A stretch of 64,000 nucleotides of DNA from Mediterraneibacter faecis JCM 15917 (GTDB lineage: Bacteria > Bacillota > Clostridia > Lachnospirales > Lachnospiraceae). Shown piece after piece: positions 48,400-57,931 of the stretch. The stretch spans positions 62,001-126,000 of the forward strand of contig BBDW01000002.1 in NCBI GenBank assembly GCA_001312505.1. Direction: 5' to 3'. The position numbers and the translations under genes were made by a program. Below the pieces are notes generated by a model. That model saw only the letters and a program-made list of their open reading frames with translations, searched no databases and was not told the DNA's origin. The first letter of the stretch is position 1, and each line of letters starts with the position of its first letter.

Positions 48400-49752
48400 A
48401 TGATAGAGAAGATTTTAATTGCGAACAGAGGGGGGGAGATTGCAGTCCGGGTGATCCGCGCCTGCAGAGAAATGGGAATCCGTACGGTTGCTGTTTACTC
48501 TGAGGCAGATAAAGATGCGCTGCATACCCAGCTCGCAGATGAAGCAGTCTGTATAGGTCCTGCTCCATCCGCAGAAAGTTATCTGAATATGCAGAATATC
48601 ATCAGTGCAACACTTGTGTCCGGCGCAGATGCAATCCATCCGGGATTCGGATTCCTTTCTGAAAACAGCAAATTTGCAGAACTGTGTGAACAGTGCAAGA
48701 TCACATATATCGGACCGGATTCAAAGGTGATCAGTGCTCTTGGAAATAAATCCGTTGCAAGAAATACGATGGTGGAGGCAGGTGTTCCGGTTATTCCGGG
48801 AAGCAAGGAGCCTGTCTATACTGTAGAAGAAGGCGAGAAGATCGCTGGTGAGATTGGTTATCCAATCATCGTTAAGGCAGCACTTGGCGGTGGAGGAAAA
48901 GGAATGCGTGTCGCACAGACACCGGACGAGTTCCAGACAAGTTTCCAGACAGCACAGAAAGAAGCGCAGATGGCATTCGGAGACGGAACAATGTATCTGG
49001 AACATTTTGTAGAACATCCGCGTCATATAGAATTCCAGATTCTTGCAGATAAGTATGGAAATGTGGTCCATCTTGGAGAAAGAGACTGTTCCATTCAGAG
49101 AAATCATCAGAAGATGATCGAGGAATCTCCATCAGAAGCACTGACACCGGAATTGAGACAGAAGATGGGAGAAGCGGCTGTAAAAGCGGCAAAGGCGGCT
49201 CATTATACAAATGCCGGAACAATTGAATTTCTCTTAGAAAAGAGTGGTGCCTTTTACTTTATGGAAATGAATACAAGAATCCAGGTAGAACATCCGGTGA
49301 CAGAATGGGTGACAGGAATCGATCTGATCAAAGAGCAGATTAAGATTGCAGACGGACAGAGACTAAAGCTTCAGCAGAAAGACATCAAGATCACAGGTCA
49401 CGCGATCGAATGCAGGATCAATGCAGAGAACCCGGAAAAGAATTTCCGCCCGTCTCCTGGAAAAATCACAGATGTACATTTCCCGGGTGGTGAAGGCGTA
49501 CGTGTAGACAGTGCGATTTACACAGGATATGAAGTTCCGCCTTATTATGATTCCATGCTTGCGAAACTGATCGTACATGCGGACGACAGAGAAGAGGCTA
49601 TCCGTAAAATGAGAAGCGCACTTGGCGAAGTTATTATTGAAGGTGTGGATACAAATATTGATTATCAGTATGAGATTTTGAATCATAAAAAATTCATATC
49701 TGGAGATATTGATGTGGAGTTTATCGGAGGAATGATGAATGAGACTGCATAA
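48400..49752 (+). CDS. accC: Biotin carboxylase
   Basis: ATP-dependent carboxylation of BCCP biotin. The 450-aa protein has the ATP-grasp Gly-loop [11 protein letters not shown] (about 163-173), [21 protein letters not shown] and [14 protein letters not shown] 7-G run (48430-48436) gives [22 protein letters not shown] is nearly invariant, so this is one of the clearest cases of an extra Gly. It overlaps the next gene by 14 bases. Confidence 0.97.
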   Translation: MIEKILIANRGGEIAVRVIRACREMGIRTVAVYSEADKDALHTQLADEAVCIGPAPSAESYLNMQNIISATLVSGADAIHPGFGFLSENSKFAELCEQCKITYIGPDSKVISALGNKSVARNTMVEAGVPVIPGSKEPVYTVEEGEKIAGEIGYPIIVKAALGGGGKGMRVAQTPDEFQTSFQTAQKEAQMAFGDGTMYLEHFVEHPRHIEFQILADKYGNVVHLGERDCSIQRNHQKMIEESPSEALTPELRQKMGEAAVKAAKAAHYTNAGTIEFLLEKSGAFYFMEMNTRIQVEHPVTEWVTGIDLIKEQIKIADGQRLKLQQKDIKITGHAIECRINAENPEKNFRPSPGKITDVHFPGGEGVRVDSAIYTGYEVPPYYDSMLAKLIVHADDREEAIRKMRSALGEVIIEGVDTNIDYQYEILNHKKFISGDIDVEFIGGMMNETA

Positions 49753-51461
49753 TATGTTTAAAAAGACCGGAGAGAAGATCACTTCGATTCATTCACGAAA
49801 CAGAAGAAAGCCGGAAGCACCGGAAGGAATCTTGAAAAAATGTAATAAATGCGGTGCGGCAATCTTAACAGATGAAGTAATCAACGGAAAATATATTTGT
49901 CCTAAATGTCATGGATACTTTCGTATTCCGGCATATAAGAGAATTGAGCTTGTGACAGACGCTGGCTCTTTTGAAGAATGGGATGCAAAGATCGATGAAG
50001 GGGAAAGACCAGAGAATCCGTTGAATTTCCGGGGTTATACAGAAAAAGTCAAAGCTTTAAGAGTAAAGACAGGGCTTGATGAAGCGGTTGTTACAGGAAA
50101 AGCAACAATCTGTGGATATCCGGTTGTGATCGGGGTCTGTGACGGAAGATTTATGATGGCCAGTATGGGACATGCGGTAGGAGAAAAGATTACCCGTGCA
50201 GTCGAGCGTGCAACAAAGGAGAGGCTTCCTGTTGTTCTTTTTACCTGTTCCGGAGGCGCACGTATGCAGGAGGGAATCATTTCCCTGATGCAGATGGCAA
50301 AGACTTCAGCGGCACTGAAACGCCACAGTGATGCAGGCTTTCTTTATATTCCGGTATTGACGGATCCAACTACGGGAGGTGTCACAGCAAGTTTTGCTAT
50401 GCTTGGAGATATTATTCTTGCAGAACCGGGAGCTTTGATCGGATTTGCCGGTCCGCGTGTGATCGAGCAGACGATCGGACAGAAGTTGCCGGAAGGATTT
50501 CAGAGAGCAGAATTTCTTCTTGAGCATGGATTTGTTGATCGAATCGTAACCAGGGATGAGATGAAGGAAGTACTGAGACAGATTCTGAAAATGCATACGG
50601 TTATAGATGAGAAGAAAGAAGAATGTCCGGAAAAGAAAAAGGAGAACAGAAAAAACATATCTGCAGGAAAAGAAAATGTGTCAGCCTGGGAGCGTGTTTT
50701 GAAATCCAGGGAAAAAGAACGCCCGGTCGGTAAGGATTATATTGACAGACTGTTTACAGATTTTGTAGAATTACATGGAGACAGATATTATAAGGATGAT
50801 CCGGCAGTAGTAGGCGGAATTGCGTATTTTCATGGAAAAGCGGTTACTGTGATCGCCCAGTGCAAAGGAAAGACAACGAAAGAGAATCTGGAACGGAATT
50901 TTGCAATGCCGTCTCCGGAAGGTTACAGAAAAGCACTGCGTCTGATGAAACAGGCAGAGAAGTTCCAGCGTCCGGTCATCTGTTTTGTGGATACTCCGGG
51001 GGGCTTTCTGCGGAATGGAGGCAGAAGAGCGTGGACAGGGTGAGGCAATTGCCCGGAATCTGTATGAGATGTCAGCTTTGAAAGTGCCGGTTCTTTCAAT
51101 TGTAATCGGAGAAGGTGGAAGCGGCGGTGCGCTTGCACTTGCAGTTGCAGATGAAGTGTGGATGATGGAGAATGCAGTGTATTCAGTACTTTCACCGGAA
51201 GGGTTTGCAAGCATCTTGTGGAAAGACAGCAAGAGAGCGTCAGAGGCGGCAGGGGGGGTGATGCGTCTGACAGCAGCAGATCTTAAGGAACTTAAGGTGA
51301 TCGAAGAAATAATTTGCGAGCCTGAAGTGTACCGGGAAGATACGATGGTTCCTGTGCTCTGTGAACTGGAAGAGAAGATGGAACATTTCCTTGAACAATA
51401 TGGAAACCTTTCAGAAAAACAACTGACAGATAGAAGATACGACAGATTTCGTCGAATGTAA
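49739..51461 (+). CDS. accDA: Fused acetyl-CoA carboxylase carboxyltransferase beta-alpha (frameshifted)
   Basis: The beta part (about 1-290) has the zinc ribbon CNKCGAAI and CPKCHGYF and the crotonase-like core [10 protein letters not shown] Lys/Glu linker (about 290-318) leads without stop into the alpha part ([28 protein letters not shown]). I see no separate alpha start. A 6-G run (50998-51003) breaks [19 protein letters not shown]; 5 G restores it. A 7-G run (51252) gives AAGGVMRLT. Reconstructed about 573 aa. The start at 49739 has GGAGG at 8 bases; the ATG at 49754 is an alternative. Confidence 0.9.
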
Positions 51462-51587
51462 GAGATAGAAAACATGGTATTGTCTGAATTAAGATAGCAG
51501 ACCAGAATGAAAGTGATCCCGGAAGATTGAATAGAGAAGAGCTGTTTGAAGAGATCAGAGAACAGTAGAAGACGAGGAGGAAAAAAG

Positions 51588-52031
51588 ATGGATGCGTATA
51601 ATACCATCAATGACATTCTGGTACATTTATTTAATGAAATCTGGGAGCTGGAGAAAAAGGCAATCATTACAGAGGAGTTTAAAGACATCACAAACAACGA
51701 TATGCATATAATAGAAGCAATCGGTGTTTCAGGAAAGACAACGATGTCTGTAGTGGCAAAGAAGATGAAGATTACGGCAGGGTCTCTGACCACAGCGGTG
51801 AATGGGCTGGTAAACAAGAAGTATGTAATGCGTGCCCGCGGTGAAGAGGATCGAAGAGTGGTGTATATCTGGCTGACAGAAAAAGGGGGGGAGAAGGCTT
51901 ACTATCATCATGAGGAGTTTCACAGAGAGATGACAAATGCTGTGTTGAACAGACTGGATGAAAAAGAGATTCCGGTTCTTATGAAGACATTGGACGGACT
52001 TTCAGAATTTTTCAGGGGGCTATTCTTCTGA
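51588..52031 (+). CDS. MarR-family regulator, FabT-like
   Basis: A 147-aa winged-helix protein with the MarR pattern MSVVAKKMKITAGSLTTAVN (about 48-67) and the wing EEDRRVVYIWLTEKG. GAGGAGG lies before the ATG at 51588. As the last gene of the fatty-acid operon whose promoter holds a FabT-like palindrome, it is probably the operon's own repressor. A 7-G run (51885) gives TEKGGEKAY where TEKGEKAY is expected. Confidence 0.88.
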   Translation: MDAYNTINDILVHLFNEIWELEKKAIITEEFKDITNNDMHIIEAIGVSGKTTMSVVAKKMKITAGSLTTAVNGLVNKKYVMRARGEEDRRVVYIWLTEKGGEKAYYHHEEFHREMTNAVLNRLDEKEIPVLMKTLDGLSEFFRGLFF

Positions 52032-52086
52032 GGAATAAATTGTGGAAACGATAACATGATAATTATTAAGGAAAATCAAGGAAAAT

Positions 52087-52115
52087 TTGACGTTTTGTCA
52101 AAAATGAGTTACAAT
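52087..52115 (+). promoter_or_regulatory. Promoter with overlapping inverted repeat
   Basis: TTGACG (52087-52092) and TACAAT (52110-52115), spacer 17 bases, upstream of the Lys/Ala-rich gene. TTTGAC and GTCAAA form an inverted repeat (52086-52101) over the -35 region; the half-sites resemble the FabT box but the spacing is 5 instead of 3. Confidence 0.5.
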
Positions 52116-52239
52116 AATCCGTATCGTGAATAATTTATCATTACGGACAAAAGTCCTTGTCATTATTTCGCGTTAAGAATAACATTGTAATGAGGTAGTG
52201 CCAATATACTTGGGTGTATATTTTAGGAGGGAAACAAGT

Positions 52240-52742
52240 ATGGTAACAAAGAAGACATCTTCAACAACAAAAGCTGAAACAGCAACAGTAAAGGCAGAGA
52301 AGAAAGAGACAGCAGCTGCGAAAGCGATCGAGACAAAGAAAGACACAACAAAGAAACTTGAAACAAAGGCAGCAGTGCTGGTAGATACACCAGAAGTTCA
52401 GGCAGAAGAAGTAAAAGAGACAGTGAAGAAGGCAGCTAAGAAGGTTGCAGCAAAAGCAGAAGATACAGCTGAAAAGGCTGTGAAGACTGTAAAGAAAGCA
52501 GCAGCTAAGAAGACAGCAACCAAGACTACAAAGAAAGCTGAGCTGAAGACAGAATTCTTCCTTCAGTCTCTGGTAAAGAGTATACAGAGAAAGAGATCCT
52601 TAAGAAAGTCAAAGATGTATGGACAAAGGATTTGAAGAATAAAGTCGGAGACATGAAAGATGTTAAGATTTATCTGAAACCGGAAGAGTCAGCAGCATAT
52701 TATGTTGTTAATGGAGATACAACAGGAAAAATCGATCTGTAA
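52240..52742 (+). CDS. Lys/Ala-rich protein with C-terminal DUF6465-like domain (frameshifted)
   Basis: The N-terminal about 105 residues are a Lys/Ala/Thr-rich, histone-H1-like tail. A missing T near 52567 (CAGTTCTC read as CAGTCTC) breaks the frame; restored, the C-terminal domain reads LQFSGKEYTEKEIL and ends AYYVVNGDTTGKIDL at 52742. This pattern is one I recall as DUF6465 of Lachnospiraceae (not searched). About 167 aa. The basic tail suggests nucleic-acid or surface binding, but no function is established. Confidence 0.75.
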
Positions 52743-52802
52743 GATATAAATAAAAGATATAAGATCGCTTTCCGGACGTACCGGGAACAGGTTTACTTAA
52801 GA

Positions 52803-52857
52803 AAAGACAGGGAGTCAGACACAGCTGAATGCAGGTGAAGGACGGACCTGTCTTTTT
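52803..52857 (+). terminator. Terminator after the Lys/Ala-rich gene
   Basis: AAAGACAGG at 52803-52811 pairs with CCTGTCTTT at 52847-52855, followed by a T run. The loop is long (about 35 bases). Confidence 0.65.
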
Positions 52858-53001
52858 AATATATTAGGAAAGTGCTTTCCTAATATATTAAAAACGCTCC
52901 GCTAAGGATGCGCACTGCGGCGTACAAGGTAGGTGTCGCAAGCGACCGCCGCAGGCGCAAGAATGTGCCTTTGCACATTCTTTGTTCTATATTAGGAAAG
53001 T
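52858..53001. repeat. Compound palindromic intergenic element
   Basis: Four nested or adjacent hairpins in 144 bases. (1) A 14-bp stem of AATATATTAGGAAA and its complement (52858-52889). (2) TGCGGCG with CGCCGCA (52916-52922 and 52947-52953), enclosing (3) GTCGC-AA-GCGAC (52935-52946). (4) AAGAATGTGC and GCACATTCTT (52959-52982). The word TATATTAGGAAAGT occurs at 52860 and again at 52988, bracketing the GC-rich middle. It fills most of the 347-base gap before the sirtuin gene. Confidence 0.75.
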
Positions 53002-53089
53002 CCTTGTAAACATTTCACCGGTGCAGAAGGCAGTGTGCCTTAAGGTGACAGGAATCTGGCAAGTGCGGTTTGAGAAAGGAGTATGTAAT

Positions 53090-53824
53090 ATGTACGAGAA
53101 AGAGATTGAGCAGCTGCAGGCAATGATTGATGAGAGTAACCGGATCGTGTTTTTCGGAGGAGCCGGTGTATCAACAGAAAGTAATATTCCGGATTTTCGA
53201 AGTGCAACAGGAATTTATCATCAGAAATATAAGTATTCACCGGAACAGGTGGTCAGTCATAGCTTTTTTATGAAATATCCGGAAGCATTCTATGAGTTTT
53301 ATAAAGAGAAGATGATGATTTTGGATGCGAAGCCAAATGCTGCCCATCTGAAACTGGCAGAATTGGAGCAGGCCGGAAAATTGCAGGCTGTTGTGACACA
53401 GAATATTGACGGACTGCATCAGGCGGCAGGAAGCAGAAACGTCTATGAACTTCATGGAAGCATCCACAGAAATTACTGTATGAAATGTGGGAAGTTCTAT
53501 GATGCGGAATATGTGAAGAATTCAGAAGGAATTCCGAGATGCAACTGCGGCGGGATGATTAAGCCGGACGTAGTACTTTATGAAGAGGGACTTGACCAGA
53601 AGACGATCCAAGGGGCAGTCGAAGCAATTTCATCAGCCGACATGCTGATCATCGGAGGTACTTCCCTTGTTGTTTATCCGGCAGCCGGTTTTATTGATTA
53701 TTTTCACGGAAAACACCTTGTTGTGATCAATAAATCAGAAACAGCCAGAAGTGTCCGGGCAGAACTTGCAATATCGGCTCCGATCGGAGAGATTCTTGGT
53801 GCGATTCAGGTGAGTGACGAATAA
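53090..53824 (+). CDS. cobB: NAD-dependent protein deacylase (sirtuin, CobB-like)
   Basis: A 244-aa SIR2 protein. NAD-binding motifs GAGVSTESNIPDFRS (about 21-35) and TQNIDGLH (about 104-111), catalytic His in YELHGSIHRN (about 122), a zinc site with CMKC and CNCGG, and GTSLVVYPAAG. The ATG at 53090 is preceded by AAAGGAG. It removes acetyl or other acyl groups from Lys; the targets are unknown. Intact and without G-runs. Confidence 0.94.
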   Translation: MYEKEIEQLQAMIDESNRIVFFGGAGVSTESNIPDFRSATGIYHQKYKYSPEQVVSHSFFMKYPEAFYEFYKEKMMILDAKPNAAHLKLAELEQAGKLQAVVTQNIDGLHQAAGSRNVYELHGSIHRNYCMKCGKFYDAEYVKNSEGIPRCNCGGMIKPDVVLYEEGLDQKTIQGAVEAISSADMLIIGGTSLVVYPAAGFIDYFHGKHLVVINKSETARSVRAELAISAPIGEILGAIQVSDE

Positions 53825-53878
53825 AAATTTCTGCAAATACTTCTGAAAAGGAGGATGCTGTCAGCAGCAGAAAGAAGT

Positions 53879-54103
53879 ATGGGAAGAAAAAAGAAAAAGA
53901 CGATCAATCTTACTAAACTTGAACCGGAAGAAAAGCTGAAGTATGAGATAGCAGAAGAATTAGGCCTTTTAGATCGCGTGATGCAGGATGGGTGGAAGTC
54001 ATTAACATCAAAAGAGACAGGACGGATTGGCGGAATGGTCACCGGAAGAAGACGAGAGATAAAAAAACAGACAAAAATTGCGGATAAAAATGATGAAAGA
54101 TAA
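53879..54103 (+). CDS. Small acid-soluble spore protein-like
   Basis: About 74 aa, Lys/Arg-rich. LKYEIAEELGLLDRV and KETGRIGGMVTGR correspond to the two conserved parts of alpha/beta-type SASPs, which coat spore DNA. This indicates a spore-forming lineage. The ATG at 53879 is chosen; the ATG at 53855 has AAGGAGG directly adjacent, too close for normal use. The basic N-terminus (GRKKKKT) is unusual for classic SASPs, so it may be a variant type. Confidence 0.7.
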   Translation: MGRKKKKTINLTKLEPEEKLKYEIAEELGLLDRVMQDGWKSLTSKETGRIGGMVTGRRREIKKQTKIADKNDER

Positions 54104-54133
54104 ACAAAAGTAAAATTTTGAATGACACAGCTT

Positions 54134-54162
54134 TTGACAAATAAGGATAAATTTGGTAAAAT
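54134..54162 (+). promoter_or_regulatory. Sigma-A promoter upstream of the WecG-like gene
   Basis: TTGACA (54134-54139) and TAAAAT (54157-54162) with a 17-base spacer, 77 bases before the start codon. A short TTGCG/CGCAA hairpin (about 54188-54205) lies in the leader. Confidence 0.75.
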
Positions 54163-54238
54163 AGACAGAATGGGGGAGAAATTATTTTGCGTTAGAATTC
54201 GCAAGAGTTTTTGGAAAGTGATAACTTTGGTGGCATAA

Positions 54239-54922
54239 ATGACAGAAAAAATTTCAATATTTGATGTGGAGATTTCCTGTATCAAGGCAAAAGAAGCGAT
54301 GATGCAGGCAATCGGATTCATGAAAGACGATTCCGTCAATACCATTGAACTTGTATCGATGGAATCTCTGATGAAAGAACATGAAAATCCGGAATGGAAA
54401 AAAAAGGTTTCAATGCAGGATCTGGTCCTTCCGGGAAGTGTAGAGATTCTTGAGGCAGCGAAAACAGATGATGCAAGATTGCTGCGTGAGACGGATAATA
54501 AATTATTCTTAAGAATGTTTTTGAAATATTTACAGAAGAACCATCATAAGATCTATCTTCTGGCAGCCAGTCAGGAGGAACTGGTAAAAGCAGAGGAAGC
54601 TCTTGCAAGGTATAATCAGGGAATCCGTGTGGTAGGAGATGCCGTGATCCATCTGGAAGACGGAGAGTTGACAGATGCAGACAGGATCCATGGAATAGTG
54701 AATGCAGTCAATGGCTCAGAGGCAGATTGTATTTTATCAGTCCTTCCATCGCCGGCGCAGGAAGATTTTATTGAACAGAACCGGGCATTGATCGACACAA
54801 GAGTCTGGATTGGCTGTGGATCAGTTCTGATGCGCAGCTTTGACGACAGAAAGATGACAAGCCGGATAAAGAGAATGTTAGTAAAGAAAGTATTTCGCTA
54901 TAAAGTAGAGAAGCAGAATTAG
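54239..54922 (+). CDS. WecG/TagA/CpsF-type glycosyltransferase-like protein
   Basis: A 227-aa protein. The C-terminal pattern DCILSVLPSPAQEDFIEQN followed by WIGCGSVL (about 160-197) matches the end of the GT26 domain, where relatives have ALGSPKQE and GVG. The usual N-terminal acceptor motifs are weak, so activity is uncertain. The C-terminal basic helix may bind membrane. No polysaccharide genes lie nearby. Confidence 0.65.
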   Translation: MTEKISIFDVEISCIKAKEAMMQAIGFMKDDSVNTIELVSMESLMKEHENPEWKKKVSMQDLVLPGSVEILEAAKTDDARLLRETDNKLFLRMFLKYLQKNHHKIYLLAASQEELVKAEEALARYNQGIRVVGDAVIHLEDGELTDADRIHGIVNAVNGSEADCILSVLPSPAQEDFIEQNRALIDTRVWIGCGSVLMRSFDDRKMTSRIKRMLVKKVFRYKVEKQN

Positions 54923-55157
54923 TCTTTGTGAAGAATGCTAAAAGATAAAAATGTGAATATTTCATAGATTCGACTAAGAAATGCATAAAAAAGATGGATT
55001 TCCTCTTTCTTTTTTTGCTGTTTTGCCTTAATATAATATAAGGGTATGTGTACGGATAAATAATGCATACAAAAAAATTGTGGAATATGCACATGCGTGT
55101 TACTACTTACAGTTTGCTGTAATCAGCAATACATCGTACAGAGTGGAGGAAAAAAGG

Positions 55158-56253
55158 ATGATTTCGAATCAGATACTTCAAAACACTATTGAAGGATTAA
55201 AGGGAATATCAAGGGTTGATTTCTGTGTACTCGACACAGAAGGCAAGGAACTTGCAGCAACATTTGATATGGCAAAAGATTGTGGGGGAAGCGGTTCTTT
55301 CTTTTGTTGAATCCCCCCCGGCAGACAGCCAGGTGATCCAGGGATGCCAGTTCTTTAAGATCTTTGACGAACAGCGTTTGGAATATGTTTTGCTTGCAGA
55401 TGGCGAGACAGAAGATGTGTATATGCTCGGTAAGATTGCGGCATTTCAGATCCAGAGTCTGCTTGTAGCCTATAAGGAGCGTTTTGACAAAGATAACTTT
55501 ATCAAAAATCTTCTTTTAGACAACCTTCTTTTGGTTGATATTTACAATCGTGCAAAGAAATTACATATTGACACAGAAGTAAAACGTGTTATCTTTATTA
55601 TTGAAACATCGCACGAGAAAGACAGTGCTGCACTTGATAATGTGAGAAATCTTCTGGGAGGAAAGTCAAGAGACTTTATCACAGCTGTTGATGAGAAGAA
55701 TATTATTGTTGTGAAAGAACTCTCAGATAAGGACGGCAATAAGGAACTTGAGAAGATGGCGAAAGAGATGCTGGATACGCTCCAGGCAGAGGGAGGCGAC
55801 GAGCAGATCCATATTGCATACGGAACCATCGTAAGTGATATCAAGGAAGTATCCAAGTCATACAAAGAGGCGAAGCTTGCACTTGATGTAGGTAAGATTT
55901 TCTTTGATGAGAAGGATATCGTTGCTTATACAACACTTGGAATCGGTCGTCTGATCTATCAGCTGCCGCTGCCACTTTGTAAGATGTTTATTAAAGAGAT
56001 TTTCGAAGCAAAATCTCCGGATGACTTTGATGAAGAGACATTGACAACGATCAATAAGTTCTTTGAGAATAGCCTTAATGTATCAGAGACATCCAGACAG
56101 CTCTATATCCACAGAAATACACTGGTATACAGACTGGATAAGCTTCAGAAGAGTACCGGTCTGGATCTGCGTGTGTTTGAGGATGCCATTACTTTCAAGA
56201 TTGCCTTAATGGTAGTAAAGTATATGAAGTATATGGAGACATTAGAGTACTAG
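55158..56253 (+). CDS. CdaR/PucR-type transcriptional regulator (frameshifted)
   Basis: The protein has a ligand-binding N-terminus (about 1-130), a GGDEF-like central part and a C-terminal PucR helix-turn-helix (SLNVSETSRQLYIHRNTLVY, about 312-331). A 5-G run (55284-55288) breaks the frame; 4 G gives KDCGEAVLSFVES. A 7-C run (55313-55319) gives ESPPADS. Reconstructed about 364 aa from the ATG at 55158 (GGAGGAAAAAAGG upstream). A 235-base spacer before it contains AT-rich promoter-like sequence only. It lies upstream of ftsEX, but regulation of it is not shown. Confidence 0.86.
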
Positions 56254-56289
56254 AACCGTAGGAGTATAGATAAGTTTTAGGAGGAACAT

Positions 56290-56976
56290 ATGATTGAATT
56301 AAGGAATGTGACGAAGGAGTATTCCAAAGGTCACGCAGCCTTGAATGGAGTTTCCGTGAAGATTGAGCGCGGAGAATTTGTATTCATCGTTGGTGACAGT
56401 GGATCAGGTAAGTCTACATTGATCAAATTGATCATGAAAGAGTTGAATCCGACCGAGGGTACAATTATCGTCAACGGCCAGAATTTGAACCGTATGAAAC
56501 ACAGAAACATTGCTAAATACAGAAGAGGACTTGGAGTTGTGTTCCAGGATTTCCGTCTTCTGAAGGATCGTAATATTTATGAGAATATTGCATTCGCTTT
56601 GCGCGTGACTGAGACACCGACCCGTGTGATCAAGAAGAAGGTACCGGCAGCTCTGTCACTGGTAGGACTTGCACAGAAATACAAGTCATTCCCAAAGGAA
56701 CTCTCAGGTGGAGAGCAGCAGCGAGTAGCGATTGCAAGAGCAATTGTAAATGAACCTGCCATTCTGCTGGCGGATGAGCCGACAGGAAACCTCGACCCGA
56801 CAAACTCATGGGAGATCATGAGTCTGCTGAAAGAGGCGAATGAGCGTGGAACAACAGTACTTGTTGTTACACATAACCAGGAGATCGTAAACGAGATGAA
56901 CGAGCGCGTCATTACTATGAAGCAGGGCGTAATCGTCAGTGATGAGAAAAAAGGTGGGTATATAAATGAGGATTAG
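56290..56976 (+). CDS. ftsE: Cell-division ATP-binding protein FtsE
   Basis: ATPase of the FtsEX complex that activates murein hydrolases. The 228-aa protein has GDSGSGKSTLIKL (about 36-48), Q-loop VFQDFRLL, LSGGEQQRVAIARA (about 139-152) and [18 protein letters not shown] precedes the ATG. Overlaps ftsX by 11 bases. Confidence 0.96.
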   Translation: MIELRNVTKEYSKGHAALNGVSVKIERGEFVFIVGDSGSGKSTLIKLIMKELNPTEGTIIVNGQNLNRMKHRNIAKYRRGLGVVFQDFRLLKDRNIYENIAFALRVTETPTRVIKKKVPAALSLVGLAQKYKSFPKELSGGEQQRVAIARAIVNEPAILLADEPTGNLDPTNSWEIMSLLKEANERGTTVLVVTHNQEIVNEMNERVITMKQGVIVSDEKKGGYINED

Positions 56977-57919
56977 TACATTTGGATACGTTGGAAAACA
57001 GGGCGTTAAGAATATCTGGAGAAACAAGATGTTTTCACTCGCATCCATAGCGACGATGTCAGCATGTATTTTCCTGTTTGGATTGTTTTTCTCGATACTT
57101 GTTAACTTCCAGTATATTATCAAAAGTGCAGAAGAAGGTGTTGCGATCACCGTCTTCTTTAATGATGACGCAACAGAGGAACAGAAGAAAGAGATTGGCG
57201 AACAGCTTGAGTCCCGTGATGATGTTTCAGAAGTGAAGTATGTGTCATCAGATGATGCATGGGCAGAATTCCAGAAAGAGTATTTTGGAGACAACCCGGA
57301 ACTTGCAGAAGGTTTTAAGGATGATAACCCGCTGGCAGGTTCGGATAACTATGAAGTCTACATGAAGACGGTAAAAGGTGATAATAAGGATCTGATCGCG
57401 AAGAGTAAGTCTCTTTCAGCTACGCAGCAGGATCTGGTTAAATTTGCACAGAGTCTGGACGGAGTCAGACAGGTCAATAAGTCAGATGTTGTAGCGAACA
57501 CACTTTCCAGTGTGAATATGCTTGTTGCATATGTTTCAATTGCAATTATCGCAATTCTTCTCGGAGTATCGATCTTCCTGATCAGTAATACGGTAACAAC
57601 AGGTATTACAGTCAGAAAAGAAGAGATTGCAATCATGAAATATATCGGAGCGAAGGACTTTGTAGTAAGATCACCATTCGTGATCGAAGGTCTGATCATC
57701 GGATTATTCGGTGCAGTTATTCCGCTTGCTCTGTTATATTTCCTTTATGACAAGGCTGTAGTATATATTATGGAGAAGTTTAGCATTCTGAAGAATATCA
57801 TTACATTCCTTCCGGTTGGAAATGTATATATCTATTTGTTGCCAATCGGGCTTGCAATGGGAATTGGAATTGGATTCCTCGGAAGTTACTTCACTGTTCG
57901 TAAGCACTTAAGAGTGTAA
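56966..57919 (+). CDS. ftsX: Cell-division permease FtsX
   Basis: A 317-aa four-helix membrane protein: one helix (about 22-45), an extracellular domain (about 50-190) that in other species contacts the hydrolase, and three C-terminal helices. VFFNDDATEEQ and KEEIAIMKYIGA are typical. It is followed 12 bases later by a secreted M23 protein, its likely partner. Confidence 0.96.
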   Translation: MRISTFGYVGKQGVKNIWRNKMFSLASIATMSACIFLFGLFFSILVNFQYIIKSAEEGVAITVFFNDDATEEQKKEIGEQLESRDDVSEVKYVSSDDAWAEFQKEYFGDNPELAEGFKDDNPLAGSDNYEVYMKTVKGDNKDLIAKSKSLSATQQDLVKFAQSLDGVRQVNKSDVVANTLSSVNMLVAYVSIAIIAILLGVSIFLISNTVTTGITVRKEEIAIMKYIGAKDFVVRSPFVIEGLIIGLFGAVIPLALLYFLYDKAVVYIMEKFSILKNIITFLPVGNVYIYLLPIGLAMGIGIGFLGSYFTVRKHLRV

Positions 57920-57931
57920 TAGGAGATACCT

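Noticed and set aside
50771-51817. A 348-codon minus-strand reading frame opposite accDA and the MarR gene
   Set aside because: The plus strand encodes clear carboxyltransferase motifs across the same bases; the minus frame is Ser/Ile-rich with no recognisable domain.
55000-55020. Terminator before the CdaR-type gene
   Set aside because: The A-rich and T-rich stretches can pair only weakly and the stem is short.
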